From the NCBI GenBank assembly GCA_900772235.1, contig CAAGQX010000003.1, forward strand, positions 1-5,238: a DNA stretch of 5,238 bases. The letters run 5' to 3'. The translations under genes were made by a program, and so were the position numbers. The stretch is from Clostridia bacterium. GTDB taxonomy: Bacteria > Bacillota > Clostridia > TANB77 > CAG-508. This document shows, one piece after another, positions 1 through 5,222 of this stretch (positions are counted from its first letter, which is position 1; each line of letters begins with the position of its first letter). Below the pieces are notes generated by a model that did no database searches, was not told the origin of the DNA, and saw only the letters and a program-made list of their open reading frames with translations.

Positions 1-1
1 A

Positions 2-106
2 GCACCAATAATAAATTCAATGGTACTACAATTTTTTTATAAAAGTTTGTTTCACATCATTGACACATATACAAAAAAAAGATTGAAAATAAAAAATTCA
101 TATTGA
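2..106 (+). CDS. possible 3' end of an upstream gene (partial, doubtful)
   Basis: This frame is open from the left edge for 34 codons to a TGA at 104-106. The conceptual peptide has a hydrophobic stretch (IINSMVLQFF) followed by a lysine/arginine-rich tail (TKKRLKIKN), the pattern of a membrane protein ending in the cytoplasm. Against it, the frame runs into the -35 box of the next promoter, an open run of this length can occur by chance in AT-rich DNA, and another frame (stop at 40-42) is also open from the edge. I do not recognise a family. It is listed only because the true upstream gene must end somewhere near here if it is on this strand. Confidence 0.2.
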   Translation, partial: APIINSMVLQFFYKSLFHIIDTYTKKRLKIKNSY

Positions 107-131
107 AAAAAATTTCTTATACATATATAAT
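103..131 (+). promoter_or_regulatory. sigma-A type promoter for the pilin-like gene and rnhB
   Basis: The -35 box TTGAAA (103-108, five of six consensus bases) and the -10 box TATAAT (126-131, perfect) are separated by exactly 17 bp. Transcription would start at about 138, giving a short leader of roughly 24 nt before the ATG at 162. This is the clearest promoter in the window. Since the next gene follows after 8 nt, it very likely serves rnhB too. Confidence 0.8.
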
Positions 132-150
132 ATACAAAAATAAACAAATT

Positions 151-155
151 GGGGG
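151..155 (+). promoter_or_regulatory. unusual ribosome binding site (GGGGG)
   Basis: GGGGG lies 6 nt before the ATG at 162. It can pair with the CCUCC core of the 16S rRNA 3' end if the central base forms a G-U wobble. A second purine run (AAAAGG) touches the start codon but is too close to act alone. The other genes here use AGGAG or AAGGAG, so this start differs. Confidence 0.55.
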
Positions 156-161
156 AAAAGG

Positions 162-644
162 ATGAGAAAAGATAAAGGTATAACAATAATCGCACTCGTA
201 ATTACAGTAATAATAATGTTAATATTAGTAACTGTTACAACTAAAATTGGAACAGGACAAATAGAAAAAGCAAGATTGGAAGATTTAAAAGCAACAATGC
301 TTTTAATTAAAGGAAGAGCACAGATAGCAATAGATAAAGAAAATTTTGGAGAAGATTATAATAAAGAAGGAATGGTAAAATTAACAGATGAAGCCACACT
401 GCCAGAAGATATTACAAACAATTATGATTTAACAAACTTGCAAACAACTTTCAATAATCTTGAAGATAAAACAAAGCTATATATATGGGAACAAACTGCT
501 ATGGATAATAATAATATAGATGTAACAATAACAAATACAGAGTTTTATGTTATAGACTATAATACAAGAGAAGTTTATTATTCACAAGGATATAAAAGTG
601 GGGAAACAACATATTATTCACTAACAGATATGCAAAATATTTAG
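162..644 (+). CDS. type IV pilin-like (pseudopilin) protein, Clostridia family
   Basis: This encodes a 160-residue protein with a class III prepilin signal. A short basic leader (MRKDKG) would be cut after Gly6 by a prepilin peptidase, leaving a mature N-terminus starting Ile-Thr-Ile-Ile-Ala. Residues 7 to about 28 form one hydrophobic segment, followed by a charged amphipathic helix (about 34-58), as in the alpha-1 helix of pilins. The C-terminal half is polar, has no cysteine, and ends in Tyr-rich beta-like sequence (EFYVIDYNTREVYYSQGY, then TTYYSL). Position +5 of the mature chain is Ala rather than the Glu that most major pilins use for methylation and subunit docking. From family knowledge, such proteins are anchored in the membrane and assembled by, or cap, a pilus or type II-like secretion fibre. 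No pilus ATPase, platform protein or prepilin peptidase is in the window, so the role is unknown. The first ATG fits the leader length. Confidence 0.8.
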   Translation: MRKDKGITIIALVITVIIMLILVTVTTKIGTGQIEKARLEDLKATMLLIKGRAQIAIDKENFGEDYNKEGMVKLTDEATLPEDITNNYDLTNLQTTFNNLEDKTKLYIWEQTAMDNNNIDVTITNTEFYVIDYNTREVYYSQGYKSGETTYYSLTDMQNI

Positions 645-647
645 GAG
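643..647 (+). promoter_or_regulatory. rnhB ribosome binding site overlapping the upstream stop codon
   Basis: AGGAG (643-647) is 5 nt before the rnhB ATG at 653. Its first two bases are the last two bases of the TAG stop codon (642-644) of the pilin-like gene. A ribosome terminating there covers the rnhB initiation region, which favours translational coupling. Confidence 0.85.
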
Positions 648-652
648 AAAAA

Positions 653-1279
653 ATGAAAGAAAGAGAAGAAGCAAGATTAAAATTATTAAAAGAATATGAA
701 AATAAATTATACGAAACTGGTTTGAAATATATAGCGGGAGTAGACGAAGCAGGGCGAGGACCATTAGCAGGACCCGTAGTAGTTGGAATAGCTATAATGA
801 AACCAGATTCTTTTATTGAAGGAATAAACGATTCGAAAAAAATATCGGAATCAAAACGAGAAAAATTATATGAACAAATAACAAACGAAGCAGTTGCTTG
901 GAGTGTAGGAATAGTTAATGAAAAAGAAATAGACAAAATAAACATATTAAATGCTACCAAAAAAGCACTAAGTTTAGCATTAGAAGATATAAAAATAAAA
1001 CCAGAAAGAATTTTAGTAGATGCTTTAGAACATATAGACACAAAAGGAATACCATATACTTCAATAATAAAAGGAGATGCAAAGGTATATAGCATATCTG
1101 CAGCATCAATAATAGCAAAAGTAACAAGAGATAGAATAATGAGAGAATATGATGAAGTATACCCTGAATATGGTTTTGCCAAACATAAAGGCTATGGAAC
1201 AGCAATGCACATACAAGCAATAAAAGAAAATGGCCCTTGCCCATTACATAGAAAAACATTCATAAAACATTTCATATAA
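653..1279 (+). CDS. rnhB: ribonuclease HII
   Basis: This 208-residue protein is a complete RNase HII. The enzyme cuts the RNA strand of RNA-DNA hybrids and nicks 5' of single ribonucleotides left in DNA, starting ribonucleotide excision repair in the cytoplasm. The type 2 RNase H signature GVDEAGRGPLAGPV lies at about 29-42. The four metal-binding acidic residues are Asp31, Glu32, Asp123 (in ILVDA) and Asp142 (in KGDAKV). The AASIIAKVTRD helix (about 150-160) and the YGFAKHKGYGT block (about 173-183) are also conserved in the family. A charged N-terminal helix of about 25 residues precedes the core; the longer B. subtilis protein also has an N-terminal extension. The ATG has an AGGAG site 5 nt upstream. 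The gene sits 8 nt after the pilin-like gene and shares its promoter. The stop (1277-1279) abuts a palindromic repeat, so no separate terminator is obvious. Confidence 0.96.
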   Translation: MKEREEARLKLLKEYENKLYETGLKYIAGVDEAGRGPLAGPVVVGIAIMKPDSFIEGINDSKKISESKREKLYEQITNEAVAWSVGIVNEKEIDKINILNATKKALSLALEDIKIKPERILVDALEHIDTKGIPYTSIIKGDAKVYSISAASIIAKVTRDRIMREYDEVYPEYGFAKHKGYGTAMHIQAIKENGPCPLHRKTFIKHFI

Positions 1280-1313
1280 TGTATGGATGGGTTCCAAATC
1301 TGTATGCAAAAAA
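1279..1313 (+). repeat. palindromic intergenic repeat, copy 1 (decayed)
   Basis: This is a near-copy of the element at 1381-1416. Both share ATGTA, then the 5' arm GGATGGGTT (here 1285-1293), the loop CCA, a 3' arm and GCAAAAAA. Copy 1 keeps the 5' arm and loop exactly, but its 3' arm (1297-1305) differs from copy 2 at four positions: three C-to-T and one C-to-A. It therefore folds only through G-U wobbles and one mismatch. It begins on the last base of the rnhB stop codon. Confidence 0.75.
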
Positions 1314-1350
1314 TGAGGGTAAAAAAAGGAAAAATCAAAAGAAAACCCAA

Positions 1351-1380
1351 ATTACATATTAAAAGCAATTTAATTAGAAT
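1351..1380 (+). promoter_or_regulatory. weak candidate promoter for pdp
   Basis: ATTACA (1351-1356, four of six -35 bases) and TAGAAT (1375-1380, five of six -10 bases) are 18 bp apart. Initiation would fall near 1387, the first base of the copy 2 repeat stem, giving a transcript with a hairpin at its very 5' end and a leader of about 64 nt. The call is weak because AT-rich DNA produces such matches often. Readthrough from rnhB is the alternative way to transcribe pdp. Confidence 0.3.
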
Positions 1381-1416
1381 ATGTAGGGATGGGTTCCAAA
1401 CCCGTCCGCAAAAAAA
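1381..1416 (+). repeat. palindromic intergenic repeat, copy 2 (intact hairpin)
   Basis: The arms GGATGGGTT (1387-1395) and AACCCGTCC (1399-1407) form a 9-bp stem with one G-U pair around a CCA loop. The flanks are ATGTAG and GCAAAAAAA. The stem is strikingly GC-rich beside the surrounding AT-rich spacer, which suggests an inserted, dispersed element of the REP or small non-autonomous type. The 36-base unit lies 102 bp from copy 1 in the same orientation. The run after the hairpin is A on this strand, so it is not a canonical + strand terminator; read on the - strand the hairpin is preceded by A's complement (T), which is also not canonical. Confidence 0.8.
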
Positions 1417-1438
1417 TAATTTAATAAAAACAAATGAA

Positions 1439-1442
1439 AGGA
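1439..1442 (+). promoter_or_regulatory. pdp ribosome binding site that decides the start
   Basis: AGGA (within AAAGGAAG, 1437-1444) is 8 nt before the ATG at 1451 but only 2 nt before the in-frame ATG at 1445. Normal spacing favours 1451. No comparable purine site precedes the far-upstream in-frame ATG at 1283. Confidence 0.7.
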
Positions 1443-1450
1443 AGATGAAA

Positions 1451-2752
1451 ATGAACATACAAGAAATAATAGCAAAAAAAAGAGATGGACAAATTCTAAA
1501 TAAAGAGGAAATACACTACTTCATAACAGAATATGTAGCAGGAAACATTACAGACTACCACGCAGCAGCACTAGTAATGGCAATATACATAAACGGAATG
1601 ACAAATGAAGAAACAACTAATTTAACAATAGAAATGGCACATTCAGGAGATGTATTAGATTTATCATCAATATCAAAAATAGTAGTAGACAAGCACAGCA
1701 CAGGCGGTGTTGGAGATAAAATTACTTTAGTAATAATGCCAATAATAGCATCACTTGGAATACCTGTTGCAAAAATGTCTGGAAGAGGATTAGGATTTAC
1801 TGGAGGAACAATAGATAAATTAGAATCAATACCAGGATATAACACAGCAGTAGAAGTCCAAGAATTTATAAAAGATGTACAAAATGTGGGAATAAGCATA
1901 ATAGGACAAACAGGTAACTTAGCACCAGCAGATAAAAAATTATATGCATTAAGAGATGCAATTGCGTGTGTTGGAAATAAACCACTTATTGCATCTAGCA
2001 TTATGAGTAAAAAAATAGCAGCCGGAGCAAATAAAATTGTATTAGATGTAACAGTTGGAAGCGGGGCATTTATGAAAACAAAAGAAGATGCAACAGAGCT
2101 TTCACACATAATGAAAAATATAGGAAAACTAGCAAACAAAGAAACAATATGTGTGCTTACAAATATGGATGAGCCTGTGGGATTTGCAGTAGGAAATTCT
2201 TTGGAAATAATAGAAGTAATAGAATGTTTAAAAGGAAATATACCAGAAGATATTAAAGAAATAATATTAACAATAGGAAGCTACATAATAAAACTTGCAG
2301 GAAGAGGAGAAAATTTAGAAGAAAATAGAAAAATGTTAATAGATAGCATAAAAAGTGGAAAAGCCTTAGCAAAATTCAAAGAACTTGTAAATAATCAAGG
2401 TGGAGATACAAGCTATATAGAAGATGTAAATAAATTTGAAAAAGCAAAATACATATTACCAGTAATAGCAAAAGAAGATGGATATGTTAAAACCTTAAAT
2501 GCTGAAAAAGTAGGAGTTACATCTGTACACTTAGGAGCAGGAAGAGTAAAAAAAGAAGATAGCATAGATAAAGCAGTAGGAATAATACTAAATAAAAAAA
2601 TAGCAGACAAAATAGAAAAAGGTGACACACTAGCTTATGTTCACGCAAACGATGAAACAAAAGGAAAACAAGCAGTGGAAGATATATTAAGCGCATATGA
2701 AATATCTAAAGAAGGACAAGAAAAACCAAAATACATATTAGATGTAATTTAA
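1451..2752 (+). CDS. pdp: pyrimidine-nucleoside phosphorylase
   Basis: This 433-residue cytoplasmic enzyme phosphorolyses uridine, thymidine or deoxyuridine to the free base and (deoxy)ribose-1-phosphate, salvaging pyrimidines and feeding pentose to catabolism. An alpha-helical N-terminal domain (about 1-65) precedes the phosphate-binding loop KHSTGGVGD (81-89). The family signature SGRGLGFTGGTIDKLE is at 110-125. By alignment with thymidine phosphorylase, His82, Arg168, Ser183 and Lys187 (in LRD and SSIMSKK) are the base-binding residues. The C-terminal alpha/beta domain (about 340-433) contains LGAGR and the KVEKGD-like KIEKGD turn. Length matches the Bacillus enzyme (about 433). The frame is open upstream to 1283, but that stretch is lysine-rich, crosses two repeats and has no ribosome site. 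ATG 1445 would add two residues and is the only serious alternative start. Uridine-plus-thymidine specificity, as against thymidine only (deoA), is inferred from similarity to the Bacillus sequence. No deoxyribose or nucleoside transport genes are adjacent. Confidence 0.95.
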   Translation: MNIQEIIAKKRDGQILNKEEIHYFITEYVAGNITDYHAAALVMAIYINGMTNEETTNLTIEMAHSGDVLDLSSISKIVVDKHSTGGVGDKITLVIMPIIASLGIPVAKMSGRGLGFTGGTIDKLESIPGYNTAVEVQEFIKDVQNVGISIIGQTGNLAPADKKLYALRDAIACVGNKPLIASSIMSKKIAAGANKIVLDVTVGSGAFMKTKEDATELSHIMKNIGKLANKETICVLTNMDEPVGFAVGNSLEIIEVIECLKGNIPEDIKEIILTIGSYIIKLAGRGENLEENRKMLIDSIKSGKALAKFKELVNNQGGDTSYIEDVNKFEKAKYILPVIAKEDGYVKTLNAEKVGVTSVHLGAGRVKKEDSIDKAVGIILNKKIADKIEKGDTLAYVHANDETKGKQAVEDILSAYEISKEGQEKPKYILDVI

Positions 2753-2754
2753 TG

Positions 2755-2811
2755 AATAATGAATAATTTCGGTTAATTTTTGTAGCTTAGGCTACAAAAA
2801 TTTTCATTATT
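2755..2811 (+). terminator. nested hairpin, probable terminator after pdp
   Basis: The core is a perfect 12-bp stem (2775-2786 with 2791-2802) with GTAGC/GCTAC next to a TTAG loop, followed by TTTTC and further T-rich sequence. A second, outer 9-bp pairing (AATAATGAA at 2755-2763 with TTCATTATT at 2803-2811) flanks it, leaving an 11-nt bulge on the left side. The left arm lies in a tandem TGAATAA TGAATAA (2753-2766) directly after the pdp stop. The T tail is short and interrupted, so termination may be partial. Only about 14 nt remain between the hairpin and the pcrA ribosome site. Confidence 0.6.
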
Positions 2812-2825
2812 AATTAATATATATA

Positions 2826-2831
2826 AAGGAG
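2826..2831 (+). promoter_or_regulatory. pcrA ribosome binding site
   Basis: AAGGAG ends 6 nt before the ATG at 2838. It is the strongest Shine-Dalgarno sequence in the window and fixes the pcrA start. Confidence 0.9.
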
Positions 2832-2837
2832 AACAAA

Positions 2838-5114
2838 ATGCAAAACATATTAGAAGGATTAAACGATAAACAATACGAAGCAGTTATAAATACAGAAGGA
2901 CCAAGCCTTGTTATAGCAGGTGCTGGAAGCGGAAAAACAAAAGTATTAACACATAAAATAGCATACTTAATAAATGAAAAGGATGTAAAACCTTGGAATA
3001 TACTTGCCATTACCTTCACAAATAAAGCAGCAAACGAAATGAAGCAAAGAATTGAAGGCTTAATTGGAACTCAAAATACAAGCGATATGTGGATAGGAAC
3101 ATTCCACTCAATATGTGTAAGAATACTTAGAAAATTTATAGATAGAATAGGGTTTGAATCGTCTTTTGTAATATTCGATTCATCAGACCAAAAATCTTTA
3201 GTAAAACAATGCTTAAAAGAGTTAAATATAAATGATAAATTATTTACGGACAAAGGGGTTTTATCAGAAATAAGCAATGCAAAAAACGAAATGCTAACAC
3301 CAACACAGTATGCTTTAAGGGCAAATGGAGAATATAGAAAGGAAACAATATCAAAAATTTACGCGTTGTATCAAACAAAGCTAAAACAAAACAATAGCTT
3401 AGATTTTGATGATATTATAAACTATACAATTCAAGTATTATCTGAAAATCCAGACATATTAGAATATTATTCAGAAAAATTTAAATATGTTTTAGTAGAT
3501 GAATACCAAGATACTAATAAAGCACAATTTACATTAATAACACTATTATCTGCAAGATATGGAAACATAACAGTTGTAGGCGATAACGACCAAGGAATAT
3601 ACTCATTTAGGGGAGCAGATATTTCAAACATATTGAATTTTGAAAAAGACTTTCCAGGAACTAAAATAATAAAACTAGAACAAAACTATAGATCTACAAA
3701 ACCAATACTAGATGCAGCAAATGCAGTAATAAAACATAACCCTAAAAAATACGAGAAAAACTTATGGACAGAAAAGAAAGAAGGGCATAAGCCACAATTA
3801 TATGTTGCCAAAAATGAATATGATGAAGCAGATTTCATAGTAGAACAAATAGAACATTTAAGAAGAGAAGAATATTACAAATACTCAGACTTTACAGTAC
3901 TTTATAGAACAAATGCACAATCAAGAGCAATAGAAGATATTTTAAGAAGAGAAAATATTGCGTATAAAATAATAGGTGGATTAAAATTCTATGAAAGAAA
4001 AGAAATAAAAGACACAATTAGTTATTTAAGGTTAATACAAAATCCTTCAGATAACCTAAGTTTGCAAAGAATAATTAATGAACCCAAAAGGGGAATAGGC
4101 AAAACAAGTTTAGAAAAGGTAGAAGAAATAGCAAATGCAAATGGCATATCAATGTATGAAGTAATAAAAAGAGCAGAAATGTTTGGATTAAATAAAGTGT
4201 ATTTAAACTCAAGAGAATTTGTAAATACAATAGAAGAATTACACACTAAAAAGGACGAAATGACAATATCGGAACTTATAAAAGAAACTTTAAATAAAAC
4301 AGGATACACAAAAGCTTTAGAACTAGAAAATACAGCTCAGGCAGAAGCAAGAATAGAAAACATAGAAGAATTTTTAACAGTTGCAATAGAATTTGAAGAA
4401 CAATTTGCAGAAAACACCTTAGCAAATTTCTTAGAAAGCATTACACTAGCAAGCGATATAGATGGAATGGAAGAAACAGACGATTCAGTAACATTAATGA
4501 CTCTGCATAGTGCCAAAGGGCTAGAATTCCCAGTAGTATTTTTAGTAGGAATGGAAGAAGGACTATTTCCAAGCTATAGATCAATTGGCGAAGAAAAAGA
4601 ACTAGAAGAAGAAAGACGCTTAGCTTATGTTGGAATAACAAGGGCTAGAGAATACTTGTATTTAAGCTGTGCAAAACAAAGAACTATATTTGGTTCAACA
4701 ACTTGTAATAGAATGTCTAGATTTGTGCAAGAAATACCAGACGAACTAATAGAAAAAGAAGGAGCAGACCTTGCACAAGACGAAAATATTGGAAAAAACT
4801 TTAAACAAGAATGGACATATGGTAAAAATACTCCAAGTTGGGGAAATATGAAAAGCACAAGTACTGTAGGGAAAACACCAGCATACCAATTTAAAACTGC
4901 AGAAAGCTTCTTAAAAACAGTAGCAGCTAAGAAGGATGTAGATGTGGACTTAAGCAAATACAAAATAGGACAAACAGTAAGCCACAAAAAATTTGGAGAA
5001 GGAATAATAAACGATATAGAGCAAGAAGAAAACGACTTAAAATTAGACATAATTTTTGAAAAAGCAGGGCACAAACGCTTAATGGCTAAGTATGCAAACT
5101 TAGAAATAATATAA
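2838..5114 (+). CDS. pcrA: ATP-dependent DNA helicase PcrA (UvrD/Rep family)
   Basis: This 758-residue superfamily 1A helicase moves 3'-to-5' on single-stranded DNA. In Gram-positives PcrA acts in excision repair, clearing RecA filaments and rolling-circle plasmid replication, and resolves replication-transcription conflicts. Motifs run in order: Q motif (Gln12 in LNDKQYEAV), Walker A GAGSGKT (28-34, Lys33), Ia TFTNKAANEM (59-68), Ib GTFHS (87-91), motif II VDEYQDTN (220-227), motif III GDNDQGIYSFRGAD (248-261), IV EQNYRST (281-287), V TLHSAKGLEFP (555-565) and VI YVGITRARE (597-605). After a variable linker (about 640-705), residues 707-758 (IGQTVSHKKFGEGII...) match the C-terminal Tudor-like domain that lets PcrA bind RNA polymerase, which separates it from Rep. 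Length is close to the usual 720-760. Motif III has Gly253 where Ser is usual and Phe257 where the Geobacillus enzyme has Trp. No ligA follows within the window, although pcrA-ligA is a common arrangement in Bacilli. No convincing promoter fits between the upstream hairpin and the gene. Confidence 0.96.
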   Translation: MQNILEGLNDKQYEAVINTEGPSLVIAGAGSGKTKVLTHKIAYLINEKDVKPWNILAITFTNKAANEMKQRIEGLIGTQNTSDMWIGTFHSICVRILRKFIDRIGFESSFVIFDSSDQKSLVKQCLKELNINDKLFTDKGVLSEISNAKNEMLTPTQYALRANGEYRKETISKIYALYQTKLKQNNSLDFDDIINYTIQVLSENPDILEYYSEKFKYVLVDEYQDTNKAQFTLITLLSARYGNITVVGDNDQGIYSFRGADISNILNFEKDFPGTKIIKLEQNYRSTKPILDAANAVIKHNPKKYEKNLWTEKKEGHKPQLYVAKNEYDEADFIVEQIEHLRREEYYKYSDFTVLYRTNAQSRAIEDILRRENIAYKIIGGLKFYERKEIKDTISYLRLIQNPSDNLSLQRIINEPKRGIGKTSLEKVEEIANANGISMYEVIKRAEMFGLNKVYLNSREFVNTIEELHTKKDEMTISELIKETLNKTGYTKALELENTAQAEARIENIEEFLTVAIEFEEQFAENTLANFLESITLASDIDGMEETDDSVTLMTLHSAKGLEFPVVFLVGMEEGLFPSYRSIGEEKELEEERRLAYVGITRAREYLYLSCAKQRTIFGSTTCNRMSRFVQEIPDELIEKEGADLAQDENIGKNFKQEWTYGKNTPSWGNMKSTSTVGKTPAYQFKTAESFLKTVAAKKDVDVDLSKYKIGQTVSHKKFGEGIINDIEQEENDLKLDIIFEKAGHKRLMAKYANLEII

Positions 5115-5123
5115 AATAATATT

Positions 5124-5170
5124 AAAAATAAATAATAATGTATAAAAACGCATTATTATTTATTTTTTTT
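5124..5170 (+). terminator. intrinsic terminator after pcrA
   Basis: A perfect 17-bp stem (5124-5140 with 5151-5167) encloses a 10-nt loop (TATAAAAACG) and runs into a tract of eight T (5163-5170). It starts 9 nt after the pcrA stop. The stem is almost entirely A-T, with one G-C pair at the loop, so it is weak per base pair but long. The A run on the left arm means the complement could also terminate a convergent transcript. Confidence 0.75.
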
Positions 5171-5182
5171 GCGCATTATTTA

Positions 5183-5202
5183 TTAAAAAATTAGTTTTTT
5201 AA
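5183..5202 (+). repeat. small AT-only inverted repeat
   Basis: TTAAAAAA (5183-5190) and TTTTTTAA (5195-5202) can pair around a TTAG loop. There is no G-C pair, so the structure would be unstable as RNA. The four-base loop is the same as in the hairpin after pdp. It may be nothing more than AT-rich spacer. Confidence 0.3.
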
Positions 5203-5222
5203 AAATGTAATAAAAATGTAAT
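5201..5222 (+). repeat. 11-bp tandem direct repeat
   Basis: AAAAATGTAAT occurs twice head to tail (5201-5211 and 5212-5222) with no mismatch, in the spacer after the pcrA terminator. The rest of the window (5223-5238) is AT-only apart from single G and C bases. No ribosome site or gene start is visible. It could be slippage-derived spacer or part of the control region of the next gene. Confidence 0.55.

Noticed and set aside
60..90. Second promoter starting with a perfect TTGACA at 60-65
   Set aside because: No acceptable -10 box lies 16-18 bp downstream; the best hexamer needs a 19-bp spacer and is poor. The 103-131 promoter explains the gene better.
550..1182. 210-codon open frame on the - strand across rnhB
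   Set aside because: It lies antisense to the conserved rnhB gene, has low-complexity Ser/Phe/Ile-rich sequence typical of antisense translation in AT-rich DNA, and resembles no family I know.
1279..1416. CRISPR-like direct repeats
   Set aside because: There are only two units, separated by a 66-base AT-rich stretch that resembles ordinary spacer; one unit is degenerate and no cas gene is near.
1387..1416. Intact repeat hairpin as an intrinsic terminator for rnhB
   Set aside because: The hairpin is followed by a run of A, not T, on the + strand, so the U tract needed for termination is absent.
1280..1450. Riboswitch or T-box in the pdp leader
   Set aside because: Apart from the repeats the leader is poor in G and C with no conserved aptamer elements, T-box sequence or terminator/antiterminator pair.
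1555..2139. 194-codon open frame on the - strand inside pdp
   Set aside because: It covers the catalytic signature of pdp in antisense and has no recognisable motif or ribosome site; it is a shadow of the real gene.
2791..2820. Promoter GCTACA-18 bp-TAATAT for pcrA
   Set aside because: The -35 match is only three of six, and transcription would begin at the ribosome binding site, leaving almost no leader.
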